Source of the DNA: an uncultured Kiloniellales bacterium
Lineage (GTDB): Bacteria; Pseudomonadota; Alphaproteobacteria; Kiloniellales; JAKSDN01
Direction: 5' to 3'
Length of the DNA stretch: 10,387 bases
Assembly (NCBI GenBank): GCA_947259625.1
Contig: CAMYMY010000222.1
Coordinates: 1-10,387, forward strand
Part shown: positions 1-6,445 of the stretch, one piece after another
Numbering within the stretch: position 1 is the first letter of the stretch
How the letters are laid out: every line of letters starts with the position of its first letter
The notes under the pieces: generated by a model
Told to the model about the DNA's origin: nothing
The model's input: the letters and a program-made list of their open reading frames with translations, nothing else
Databases searched by the model: none
Translations under genes and position numbers: made by a program

Positions 1-248
1 TGGGGCACGTAGGCGATGCCCAGGTTGGCGATCGCGTAGGGCCTGAGGCCGGCGATGTCCCGGCCTTGGAAGACGATGCGTCCCGCACTTACGGATACCA
101 GGCCCATGAGCGCGCGCATCAGGGTCGTCTTGCCCATGCCGTTGCGCCCGAGCAGAGCGGCGACGGTCCCCTCGGCGACCTCGAGGTCGAGGCCGTTCAG
201 CACCCGGCTGCCCCGGTAGCCGGCCTCCAGGCCCGCGACGCTCAGCAT
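1..248 (-). CDS. HAAT-family ABC transporter ATPase, LivF/UrtE-like (partial, 3' end outside window)
   Basis: This is the N-terminal 82 residues of a cytoplasmic ABC ATPase; the gene runs off the left edge. Walker A is GRNGMGKTT at residues 34-42, a spelling typical of LivF and UrtE, the second ATPase of branched-chain amino acid or urea/amide importers. The visible end, IAYVP, leads into the expected Q-loop. The ATG at 246-248 overlaps the stop of the upstream LivG-like gene by 7 bp (ATGCTGA), so translation is probably coupled and the two ATPases form a heterodimer. The signature motif, Walker B and H-loop are not in the window. LivF versus UrtE cannot be settled from this fragment. Confidence 0.9.
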   Translation of the reverse strand, partial: MLSVAGLEAGYRGSRVLNGLDLEVAEGTVAALLGRNGMGKTTLMRALMGLVSVSAGRIVFQGRDIAGLRPYAIANLGIAYVP

Positions 249-994
249 GGCGCCTGGCCGCCCAGATAGGCCTCGCGCACCCGCGGGTCGGCGCTCACCT
301 CGGCATAGTCGCCGCGGCGCAGGATCCTTCCCTGCAGCATGACCGCGACCGGGCAGCCGAGCCGGCGCACGAAGGCCATGTCGTGCTCGATCACGACGAT
401 CGCGGTCCCGGTCTCCTCGCGGATGCGCAGGATCAGCTCGGCCGTCGCCTCGGTCTCGCCGAGAGTCATGCCGGCGGTCGGCTCGTCGAGCAGCATGAGG
501 CGCGGCCGGCTGGCCAGCAGCAGGGCGATCTCGAGCCACTGCTTCTCGCCGTGCGACAGCTCGCCGGCCGGCAGCCCGGCCTTGTCCGCGAGGCGCACGA
601 GGGCGAGGATGCGCCCGGCCTTGCCGGCATCCCGGTCGCGGGCCAGGAGGCCGCGCAGGCCGCGCCGCCCGGCCTCGGCGAAGAGCGGAACCGTCAGGTT
701 CTCGCGCACGCTGAGCGCCGGGTAGATCGCCGGCACCTGGAACTTGCGGCCGATGCCCAGGCGGCTGATCTCGAAGGGCCTCAAGCCCGCCAGCTCCCGG
801 CCGCGGAAGCGCAGGCGCCCGGACGAGGGCGCGAACGCGCCGGTGATCAGGTTGAACAGCGTGGTCTTGCCGCAGCCGTTCGGGCCGATGATGCAGAGCA
901 GCTCGCCCTCGGCCAGGGCCATGGTCAGGCCGGCGACGGCGTGGATGCCGCCGAAGTCCTTGGCCAGGTCCTCGACTTCCAGGAAGGCGCTCAC
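242..994 (-). CDS. HAAT-family ABC transporter ATPase, LivG/UrtD-like
   Basis: This is a complete 250-residue cytoplasmic ATPase that powers import of a branched-chain amino acid, urea or short-chain amide type solute. Walker A is GPNGCGKTT (37-45), the Q-loop Gln is in KFQVP (about 86), the signature is LSHGEKQ (146-152), Walker B is LMLLDEP (167-172) and the H-loop His is about 204. The wording RKFQVP, LSHGEKQWLEI and DEPTAGMT is closer to UrtD than to classic LivG, as I recall those families. The start is GTG at 992-994, with GGAG (complement of 1001-1004) six bases upstream. It follows the solute-binding gene after 50 bp containing a strong hairpin, and overlaps the next ATPase by 7 bp. 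The substrate is unresolved. Confidence 0.93.
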   Translation of the reverse strand: MSAFLEVEDLAKDFGGIHAVAGLTMALAEGELLCIIGPNGCGKTTLFNLITGAFAPSSGRLRFRGRELAGLRPFEISRLGIGRKFQVPAIYPALSVRENLTVPLFAEAGRRGLRGLLARDRDAGKAGRILALVRLADKAGLPAGELSHGEKQWLEIALLLASRPRLMLLDEPTAGMTLGETEATAELILRIREETGTAIVVIEHDMAFVRRLGCPVAVMLQGRILRRGDYAEVSADPRVREAYLGGQAPC

Positions 995-1007
995 CGCGGG
1001 CTCCGCC

Positions 1008-1030
1008 GGGGGACGGCCGGGCCGTCCCCC
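1008..1030 (-). terminator. Perfect 10-bp intercistronic hairpin after the solute-binding protein gene
   Basis: GGGGGACGGC (1008-1017) is followed by three bases and its exact reverse complement GCCGTCCCCC (1021-1030). There is no T-run on either strand. It lies 14 bp past the binding-protein stop and 13 bp before the ATPase start. A hairpin here in an ABC operon commonly stabilises the 3' end of the binding-protein mRNA or partly attenuates downstream genes, so the periplasmic protein is made in excess. That role is inferred; the inverted repeat is directly seen. Confidence 0.6.
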
Positions 1031-1044
1031 TCATTGGGTTACGC

Positions 1045-2220
1045 TCAGTCGCAGCCGGACTCGGGCGCCAGGCTGCCCAGCGCCCGCACCGTCTTCAGGC
1101 CCGCGCCCTCGGTCTTGGCCAGGTACATGTTGAGCGTGACGTGGTGGCTCGCCGCGTTGATGGCGACCGGGCCGGTCGGCGAATCGATGGTCAGCCCTGA
1201 CATGCCGTCGACGGCCGCCTCGCGGCTTGGCTCGCCGGCCTTCTCCAGGCCCGCCTTGAGTGCGTTCAGCGCGTTGTAGTGGGTCATGACGTAGTGCGAA
1301 ATCGTCACGTCCCCGCCGGCGTTCTTGCGGATCCGGGCGACGAAGTCCTGAACCCCCGGCTCGTCGCTGGAGGAGACCAGCGGCACGGTCACCCACATGT
1401 TCTGGCCCTTGCCCGCGCCGAATGCGCCGAGATAGGCCTCGGAGAAGCCGAGGAACGCGACGGTCACCTCCTTCATCAGACCGAAATCCTCGGCCTGCTT
1501 GATGAAGGTGATGCCATCGGCGCCGGGCAGGGCGAAGACCAGGACCTTGGCGCCGCTGTCGGCGATACGGCGCACGACCGGCGCGAACTCCTTGACGCCC
1601 CAGGGCGTGAACTCGGTGCCGGCGGTCTTGCCGCCGAGACCCTCGATGATGCCCTGGGCGGTCTCGAACATCTTCTGCGGCCAGACGTAGTCGGCTCCGA
1701 ACATGTAGTAGCTGTTGCCGGCGGTCTCGTTCATGTGCGGCAGCAGCTTGGCCAGCTCCTGGTTCGGCACGGTGTTGAAGCTGAAAATATAGCGTCCGCA
1801 GGCGCCACCCTCGTAGTTGGTGGCGTAGAGCAGCGGGGTCTTGAGGCGGGTGTGGGCCGGCGCCATGGCGTCGCGCGCGTTGGAGGTGATCGGGCCGGTC
1901 ACGGCCACGACCTCGTCGCGCTGGATCAGCTTGGTCGTGCGCTCGACCGAGGTCTTGGGGTCGGTCTTGTTGTCCTCGTAGAGGATCTCGACCGGATGGC
2001 CCAGGATGCCGCCGGCCTCGTTGATCTCGCGGACCGCGAGGTCGAGGCCCAGCTTGGCCTGGTTGCCGAACAGCTCGAGGCCGCCGCTGAAGGGCTGCAC
2101 GGCGCCGATCTTGATCGGCTTCTTGGCGGCGATGGCGGGAAATCCGATGCCCAAGGCGCTGCTTGCCGCGCCCGCGGCCAGCGCGGTCTTGAGAAAGGTC
2201 CGACGAGATGTCCCGGTCAT
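1045..2220 (-). CDS. Tat-exported solute-binding protein of a HAAT-type (branched-chain amino acid/urea/amide) ABC importer
   Basis: This is a 391-residue periplasmic binding protein. It begins with a textbook twin-arginine signal, SRRTFLK (residues 5-11), an Ala-rich h-region and a likely cleavage near AIA-A (31/32). The mature protein shows a type I periplasmic binding fold start (IKIGAVQPFSG) and a motif near 130-140 (LLYATNYEGG, later PNQE) reminiscent of UrtA/AmiC/FmdD-type amide and urea binders. The chosen ATG (2218-2220) has GGGAGG just upstream; an in-frame ATG further up at 2271 would place the Tat motif too deep. Only two cysteines appear (about 141 and the penultimate residue), possibly a disulfide. 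A weak promoter-like pair (AGCGAA 2274-2279, ATAATC 2251-2256 on the plus strand) lies upstream. It is the first gene of the transporter operon in view. The ligand cannot be read from the sequence. Confidence 0.92.
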   Translation of the reverse strand: MTGTSRRTFLKTALAAGAASSALGIGFPAIAAKKPIKIGAVQPFSGGLELFGNQAKLGLDLAVREINEAGGILGHPVEILYEDNKTDPKTSVERTTKLIQRDEVVAVTGPITSNARDAMAPAHTRLKTPLLYATNYEGGACGRYIFSFNTVPNQELAKLLPHMNETAGNSYYMFGADYVWPQKMFETAQGIIEGLGGKTAGTEFTPWGVKEFAPVVRRIADSGAKVLVFALPGADGITFIKQAEDFGLMKEVTVAFLGFSEAYLGAFGAGKGQNMWVTVPLVSSSDEPGVQDFVARIRKNAGGDVTISHYVMTHYNALNALKAGLEKAGEPSREAAVDGMSGLTIDSPTGPVAINAASHHVTLNMYLAKTEGAGLKTVRALGSLAPESGCD

Positions 2221-2299
2221 GGCATTGCCTCCCTGTCCCTTGTTGTTTTGATAATCGGCACGATTCTTCACCGAGCGAAGACCGGCCGCAACGACTTTC

Positions 2300-2328
2300 T
2301 TGTCCCGGCGGCCGGGCGGGGGCTAGAG
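2300..2328 (+). promoter_or_regulatory. Candidate sigma-70 type promoter for the aldolase gene
   Basis: TTGTCC (2300-2305) and CTAGAG (2323-2328) are separated by exactly 17 bases, in the style of alphaproteobacterial housekeeping promoters. This would start transcription about 30 bases before the aldolase ATG. It lies in the 143-bp divergent region shared with the solute-binding protein gene. No clear operator was seen. Confidence 0.35.
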
Positions 2329-2363
2329 TCGCGGCCGTAAACCCCCGGGGACTGCGAGGCGAA

Positions 2364-3026
2364 ATGGCCAGGCGCAAGCACGCCGAGCTGAGACGAGAGA
2401 TCATCGCCGCCTGCCGCGAGATGAACGCGCTGGGCATCAACCAGGGCACCTCGGGCAACGTCAGCGCGCGGGTCGAGGACGGCTTCCTGATCACGCCCTC
2501 GGGCGTCGCCTACGACGAGATGGCGCCCGAGCAGGTGGTCGAGATGGACCTGGAGGGCGGCCACCGGGGCGACCAAAGGCCTTCCAGCGAGTGGCGCATG
2601 CACAGCGACATCTACCGCGGCCGGCCCGAGGCCGGCGCCGTCGTGCACACCCACGCGACCTTCTGCACGGCGCTCGCCTGTCTGCACATGGAAATCCCGG
2701 CCTTTCACTACATGGTCGCGGTGGCCGGCGGCACGAACGTCCGCTGCGCCGGCTACGCGACCTTCGGCACCCAGGCGCTGTCGGACACCATGCTGCAGGC
2801 GCTCGAGGGGCGCCGCGCCTGCCTGCTCGCCAACCACGGCATGATCTGCTTCGCCGCGGACCTCGGGAAGGCGCTGGCGCTGGCGGTCGAGGTCGAGGCC
2901 CTGGCCCGGCAGTACTGGCATGCGTGCCAGGCCGGCGAGCCGGTCCTGCTGTCCGACGAGGAAATGGCGACAGTGCTGGAACGCTTCGAGAGCTACGGCC
3001 AGCAGGGCGACGATTCGGAGCGCTGA
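2364..3026 (+). CDS. Class II aldolase/adducin family protein, L-fuculose-phosphate aldolase-like
   Basis: This 220-residue protein has the length and spacing of FucA-type zinc aldolases, which cleave or form sugar phosphates with dihydroxyacetone phosphate. All key positions are present with a constant offset of three from E. coli FucA: GTSGN phosphate-binding loop (28-32), TPSG (44-47), SSE with catalytic Glu76, zinc ligands His95 and His97 in HTH, and His158 in ANHGM. The ATG at 2364 is preceded by GAGG (2356-2359). It is divergent from the ABC importer, so it may process an imported compound. Class II aldolases of this shape also serve as 5-methylthioribulose- or 5-deoxyribulose-phosphate aldolases in salvage pathways, so the sugar is uncertain. 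Its stop lies 7 bp from the stop of the convergent acetyltransferase gene. Confidence 0.9.
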   Translation: MARRKHAELRREIIAACREMNALGINQGTSGNVSARVEDGFLITPSGVAYDEMAPEQVVEMDLEGGHRGDQRPSSEWRMHSDIYRGRPEAGAVVHTHATFCTALACLHMEIPAFHYMVAVAGGTNVRCAGYATFGTQALSDTMLQALEGRRACLLANHGMICFAADLGKALALAVEVEALARQYWHACQAGEPVLLSDEEMATVLERFESYGQQGDDSER

Positions 3027-3033
3027 ACTCCGC

Positions 3034-3600
3034 TCAGAGCCTGGCCGCCAGGAACATGAGCTCTTCGCCCCGCCAGCGGCGGATCGCCGAGACATCGAAG
3101 CCGCACCTGCGGTAGAAGGCCACGTTGCGGGACGCGGCGGCGGTGACCACGTGGACGCCGGGCAGGCCGTCGCGGGCGCAGCGCTCGAGGTAGGCCTCGA
3201 CCAGCCTGGTCCCGATGCCCCGGTTGCGGAACCGCGGGTGGCAGTTGATGTGAAAATGGGCCGGGTAGGCCGCGAAGTAATCCTCGAACAGGCCGAAGTA
3301 GGGAATGTCGCGATACAGTCGGGCCGCGCCGCGACTGTCCTCGCAGCCCGAGAGATAACCGGCGACCCGGCCGCGCGGTTCGATGGCCAGAAGAAAATTC
3401 TCAGGTTCACATTCGAGATAGTAGCCGGTCCAGCGGTTGAGGAATTCCCGTCGCTCGTTCGGCGTGGCGAAGTCCCGGGGCGCGGCCGAGAGAAAGAAAA
3501 TCTCCTCGACCGCTTGCCATGAATCAGGCTCCATGGCCCGTGTGGCGAGGGTCGTGACCGTGAAATCGGCGTCCGGGGCGGGCGGGGCGTTGCCGTTCAT
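3034..3600 (-). CDS. GNAT family N-acetyltransferase
   Basis: This 188-residue protein has the Gcn5-related acetyltransferase fold. Motif A is RNRGIG (125-130), the acetyl-CoA pyrophosphate loop, preceded by the strand HFHINCHP. Motif B includes NVAFYRRCGF (159-168), with the usual Asn and Tyr for cofactor contact and catalysis. The start is taken at ATG 3598-3600, with GAGG very close upstream. A longer reading to a TTG at 3666 adds 22 residues of low-complexity character and is less likely. It is convergent with the aldolase gene and divergent from the LysM-TPR lipoprotein gene. The acceptor substrate is unknown. The long segment before motif A (about 35-115) is only loosely like common GNATs; a resemblance to the acetyltransferase-like domain of O-GlcNAcase-type proteins is possible but unproven. 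Confidence 0.85.
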   Translation of the reverse strand: MNGNAPPAPDADFTVTTLATRAMEPDSWQAVEEIFFLSAAPRDFATPNERREFLNRWTGYYLECEPENFLLAIEPRGRVAGYLSGCEDSRGAARLYRDIPYFGLFEDYFAAYPAHFHINCHPRFRNRGIGTRLVEAYLERCARDGLPGVHVVTAAASRNVAFYRRCGFDVSAIRRWRGEELMFLAARL

Positions 3601-3670
3601 GTCCTCAAACCGCTTGGTGCCGCGGGTCCTGGTCGCCGGGAGCCCAGCGGCGCCTGGCGGATTCAAGAAT

Positions 3671-3687
3671 GCTTAAGGTTATGGCAT
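3671..3687 (+). promoter_or_regulatory. CTTAAGG-type motif, copy 1 (candidate operator)
   Basis: GCTTAAGGTTATGGCAT lies about 20 bases before a perfect TATAAT. It occupies the place of a -35 element, about -48 to -32 from the predicted start. A closely related sequence (complement of 10071-10091) lies upstream of the phosphatase-kinase operon in the same orientation relative to its gene. Such a position would suit an activator. The similarity is seen; the function is inferred. Confidence 0.4.
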
Positions 3688-3706
3688 GATCTGGATTTTC
3701 TGCTAG

Positions 3707-3712
3707 TATAAT
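3707..3712 (+). promoter_or_regulatory. Perfect -10 hexamer upstream of the LysM-TPR lipoprotein gene
   Basis: TATAAT sits in an AT-rich patch that contrasts with its GC-rich surroundings. No good -35 (TTGACA-like) is found 16-18 bases upstream; the CTTAAGG-type motif occupies that place. Transcription would begin near 3719, leaving a leader of about 125 nt before the lipoprotein ATG at 3845. Confidence 0.5.
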
Positions 3713-3733
3713 CAAAATAGGGAGGTTTCGGGC

Positions 3734-3769
3734 GTGATGAACCGGCAGAAGCGAAGAATGCTACCTTAA
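3734..3769 (+). CDS. Possible 11-codon leader ORF upstream of the LysM-TPR lipoprotein
   Basis: GTG at 3734 (or ATG at 3737) opens a short basic reading frame (MMNRQKRRMLP) ending with TAA at 3767-3769. It has the strongest ribosome-binding site of the region, GGGAGG (3720-3725), eight bases before the GTG. It lies in the same frame as the lipoprotein gene, 75 bp upstream of its ATG. It may be a leader peptide, or chance; no known attenuator logic such as codon runs is visible. Confidence 0.25.
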   Translation: MMNRQKRRMLP

Positions 3770-3770
3770 G
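3763..3770 (-). promoter_or_regulatory. CTTAAGGT motif, copy 2 (inverted relative to copy 1)
   Basis: ACCTTAAG on the plus strand is the exact reverse complement of CTTAAGGT at 3672-3679. The two centres are 91 bp apart and flank the TATAAT box. The pair could let a dimeric regulator loop or straddle the promoter, or be chance. It overlaps the stop of the short leader frame. Confidence 0.3.
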
Positions 3771-3844
3771 TGCCTGCCTGGACAAGAACAATTCGTCATC
3801 GCCGGTCTCTCTTCGATGGTACTGACTCAGGGAGTTGCGACGTT

Positions 3845-5377
3845 ATGCGGCTAATAGCCTATTTCTTCTCGGCGGTGCTGCTGCTTGCGCTCGCCGGCTG
3901 TATAACGCTCGGTGACTCTGCGGAGGAAGCTGCGACCGACCGATCGCCTGCGGCGACGCTACAGGCGATGGTCCCCCCTCCCAAACCGGGCTTGACGCCG
4001 AAAGAGCGCTATCTTGAGGCCATTTCGCTGCTGGAGGTTGGCGAGCCGGGTCAGGCAAAGGCGGAACTGCTGGCCTACCTGGCGGCGGAACCTGGCGGCC
4101 GCTACACCAACCCTAGCAAGGGTCTGCTGGAGCAGATCGACACGGATCCGCAGGTGTTGCTGGGCGCTGAGTATTTCGATTACAGGATGAAGTCCGGCGA
4201 CTCGCTCTCCAGTGTGGCCAAGCAATACCTCGGCGGTGCTTTGAAGTTCTATGCGCTCGCGCGCTACAACGAACTGGATAATCCCAGCCAGATCAAGGTG
4301 GGACAGGTAATAAAGGTGCCGGGCGAGCAGCAATCAGCCGCCATTCCCGAGCAGGAGTCTCCGCCCGCGGACGAGCCCGGTGCGATTGAGGAGCTGGTGC
4401 CCGCGACGCCCGCCGACATCGAGACCCAGGCGCCCGGCGACGGTGACGAAAAGGCCAGCCCGGCGATGCCGGAAAATGGCCAGGGAGATGTCGAGACGGA
4501 CAGGGAGGCCTTCGAGACCGAGGAAGCGACTGTGGAGCGCGTCCAAACTCTCATGGACAAAGCCCAAGGGAGGGCTTCCGCGGGTGATTTCGAGGGTGCG
4601 GCCGAAGTCCTGGAAGAGGGCGTGCTGCAGTTTCCGGACGACGAAATGATGCCGAAGATGGCGGCGGCAAACTACATCACGCTTGCAGATCAGCTCGCCA
4701 CGCAAGAGCAATACGATCCGGCAGGGGAGGCCCTGAAACGAGCCGCCGAACTGGATCCCCAGAACTCGGACATCAAGACGAGCCGAGTGGCAAACTATTT
4801 GGCGCAGGCCGATCAGGCGCGCAACGAAGGCCGGAAGGATGAAGAGCTGGAGCTCCTCACCACGGCTTTCGCACTCGATCGTCAGAATGCCGGCATACGG
4901 TCCCGCCTGAGGGACATATCCATGGCCGATGCGGATCGAGCGCGCAGCGAGAACCGTATGGAGGAAGAGCGCGTTTCTCTCGAGCTGGCCCTCAAGCTCG
5001 ATCCTGACAATCCGGAGATCCGAACCCGGCTAGACATGAACGAGCGTTTCGGCAAGGCAGAGGTTTTCTATAAACGCGGCCAGGAGTACCAAAGCGCCAA
5101 TCAATCCATCGAAGCCTATGGCGCCTTTCGAAAGGTGGTCGAGATTTCTCCTGATCACGAACGCGCCCTGGACGCGATGAAGAAGCTCAAACCCGAACTG
5201 GTGGAAATCTATTACAAACAGGGTATGGAGTCGTTCTCAGGACAAAAGCTGGACGAGGCGATAGATCGGTTTGACAAGGCGCTGGAGATAAATCCCGATC
5301 ACGAGCCGTCGAAGATTCAGCGAATCCGCTCCCTGCAGATCCAAGACCGTCTAAAGAAGATTCCGACAAATGATTGA
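3845..5377 (+). CDS. LysM and TPR domain outer-membrane lipoprotein
   Basis: This 510-residue protein starts with a lipoprotein signal (hydrophobic 5-16, lipobox LAGC with Cys19). The residue after Cys is not Asp, so outer-membrane anchoring is expected. A short helical repeat region follows (about 52-100). A LysM domain comes next (about 111-158: MKSGDSLSSVAKQYLG start, IKVGQVIKVPG end); it typically binds N-acetylglucosamine-containing glycans such as peptidoglycan. An acidic Pro/Glu-rich linker (160-228) leads to a run of TPR-like helices (232-490), the last two being clearest (YKRGQEY and YKQGMESF units with NPDH turns). ATG 3845 is chosen because it places the signal peptide at the N-terminus; AGGGAG (3829-3834) precedes it. 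It is convergent with the deacetylase/TPR operon. A scaffold tethering envelope proteins to the wall is a reasonable guess. Confidence 0.9.
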   Translation: MRLIAYFFSAVLLLALAGCITLGDSAEEAATDRSPAATLQAMVPPPKPGLTPKERYLEAISLLEVGEPGQAKAELLAYLAAEPGGRYTNPSKGLLEQIDTDPQVLLGAEYFDYRMKSGDSLSSVAKQYLGGALKFYALARYNELDNPSQIKVGQVIKVPGEQQSAAIPEQESPPADEPGAIEELVPATPADIETQAPGDGDEKASPAMPENGQGDVETDREAFETEEATVERVQTLMDKAQGRASAGDFEGAAEVLEEGVLQFPDDEMMPKMAAANYITLADQLATQEQYDPAGEALKRAAELDPQNSDIKTSRVANYLAQADQARNEGRKDEELELLTTAFALDRQNAGIRSRLRDISMADADRARSENRMEEERVSLELALKLDPDNPEIRTRLDMNERFGKAEVFYKRGQEYQSANQSIEAYGAFRKVVEISPDHERALDAMKKLKPELVEIYYKQGMESFSGQKLDEAIDRFDKALEINPDHEPSKIQRIRSLQIQDRLKKIPTND

Positions 5378-5379
5378 TA

Positions 5380-5407
5380 CTCAAGGTCGATATCAACGAC
5401 CTTTGAG
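5380..5407. terminator. Hairpin between convergent lipoprotein genes
   Basis: CTCAAGGTCG (5380-5389) and CGACCTTTGAG (5397-5407) pair with a single-base bulge around a 7-nt loop. It begins three bases after the LysM-TPR stop and lies 75 bp beyond the stop of the convergent TPR lipoprotein gene. No T-tract follows on either strand, so an intrinsic terminator is plausible but not textbook. The remaining bases to 5482 show nothing else. Confidence 0.5.
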
Positions 5408-5482
5408 AGGGCCAACAGGCGCACGGTTTCGCATGGCAAGACTGCGGCCGGCTGTCGGGTGATTGCTGCCTGAGTCCAGCTG

Positions 5483-6445
5483 TCACTGCGTTAGAGAGTT
5501 CAGCGTCTGCTGGATCTTGTAGGCGCGGTCCAAATAGGATCTGGCCTTGATATGAGCCGGGTCGTAGAACAGCGACTGTTCCCAAAGGGCGATCGCCTGG
5601 GCGATGTCCTGCCGGAAGACCCTGACGCCCTCCTCGTAGGCCTGTTGCGCCAAGCGACTCTTCGCGTCGGTGAGCGCCGCCTTGACCGCCCCGTCGGCTT
5701 GCTTCCCATAGCTGGCCGAGGCCTCGAGATGGCTCACCGACTCCCTTAGCTTGCCGTTGTTGTACAAGGCAATGCCGACCTCCCTGTGCGAGGTGGCGAG
5801 CAGAGTTGTCGCTTTATCGTCCGCCGGAAATTGGGTCAGGTGGGTCCGGAACAACGGGATGGACGCCAGATAGGATCCTTGCTTGGCGAGATCGACCGCC
5901 CGTTCCAGCGACTCGCTGGCCGGCTTCTCGGCCTCCTGCGGCCTGGGTTGCGGGGCGGGCGCCTTCTTGGCCGAGGCTTCCGCGTTGGCCGCGACGGCGG
6001 TCTTCTTCTTGTTCGCTATCCTCGGCATGGGCGAGGCGACCCTGGGCCGGTCCAGGCGAACCTGCTTCACTTCCAACTTTCTGAGCTGCTCGATGGCGCC
6101 CTGGTGCGTCGGGTCGAACGCCAGGACGGTGAGAAACTCACGCCTCGCCTTCTTGGTGCGCCGCTTGGCGAGCGCCGTGGTCGCTTTGTCGAAATGCGAT
6201 TCGGCCCTGCGTTTGGCCTCGCCTTCCACAGCTCGGCGTTTTCGGGCGAGCTCCGGATCGTCTCCGTCCATTGTCTCCAGGATTTTCCACTGCTCCAGGG
6301 CCTCGGCCAATTCGCCGCGGTTGGTCAATTTCTCGGCCGTGGTCTTGTGCTGCGCCGGCGTTAACGAAAACATCGGTGTCGTACAGGCCGCCGTAACGAA
6401 GCACAGCAGCGGGAACGCAAGGGCCTGGTGGCGCAACCCAATCAT
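5483..6445 (-). CDS. TPR-containing lipoprotein, last gene of the kinase/deacetylase operon
   Basis: This 320-residue protein has a signal peptide ending in TAAC with Cys21. Thr at -3 is unusual for a lipobox but tolerated. Two helical TPR-like regions (about 35-125 and 180-310) flank an Ala/Lys/Pro-rich linker (about 130-178), probably spanning periplasmic space. The C-terminal unit (YEEGVRVF, then AIALWEQSL, then DPAHIKA) resembles the last TPR of the LysM-TPR lipoprotein across the convergent boundary, so the two may share ancestry or partners. The ATG at 6443-6445 overlaps the deacetylase stop as ATGA, indicating translational coupling. No enzymatic motif is seen. A role in assembling or localising the deacetylase is inferred from position only. 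Confidence 0.87.
   Translation of the reverse strand: MIGLRHQALAFPLLCFVTAACTTPMFSLTPAQHKTTAEKLTNRGELAEALEQWKILETMDGDDPELARKRRAVEGEAKRRAESHFDKATTALAKRRTKKARREFLTVLAFDPTHQGAIEQLRKLEVKQVRLDRPRVASPMPRIANKKKTAVAANAEASAKKAPAPQPRPQEAEKPASESLERAVDLAKQGSYLASIPLFRTHLTQFPADDKATTLLATSHREVGIALYNNGKLRESVSHLEASASYGKQADGAVKAALTDAKSRLAQQAYEEGVRVFRQDIAQAIALWEQSLFYDPAHIKARSYLDRAYKIQQTLNSLTQ

Noticed and set aside
242..2220. Firm naming of the importer as a urea (Urt) transporter
   Set aside because: ATPase wording is UrtD-like, but the binding protein is only loosely similar to UrtA and no urease or permease gene is visible.
383..2340. Two long plus-strand open frames (383-1279 and 1279-2340) opposite the ABC genes
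   Set aside because: They mirror the codon pattern of well-supported minus-strand genes with full ABC and binding-protein motifs; the translations are Gly/Ala/Arg/His-rich with no recognisable domain.
2268..3410. Minus-strand frame of 380 codons opposite the aldolase
   Set aside because: The aldolase on the plus strand has all catalytic and metal residues; the opposite frame is low in recognisable features and overlaps two good genes.
3601..3666. TTG start for the acetyltransferase
   Set aside because: It adds 22 residues of Pro/Gly/Arg character with no ribosome site; the ATG at 3600 is simpler.
3770..3844. GTG start at 3770 for the LysM-TPR lipoprotein
   Set aside because: It would put 25 polar residues ahead of the signal peptide; ATG 3845 gives a normal lipoprotein signal with a ribosome site.
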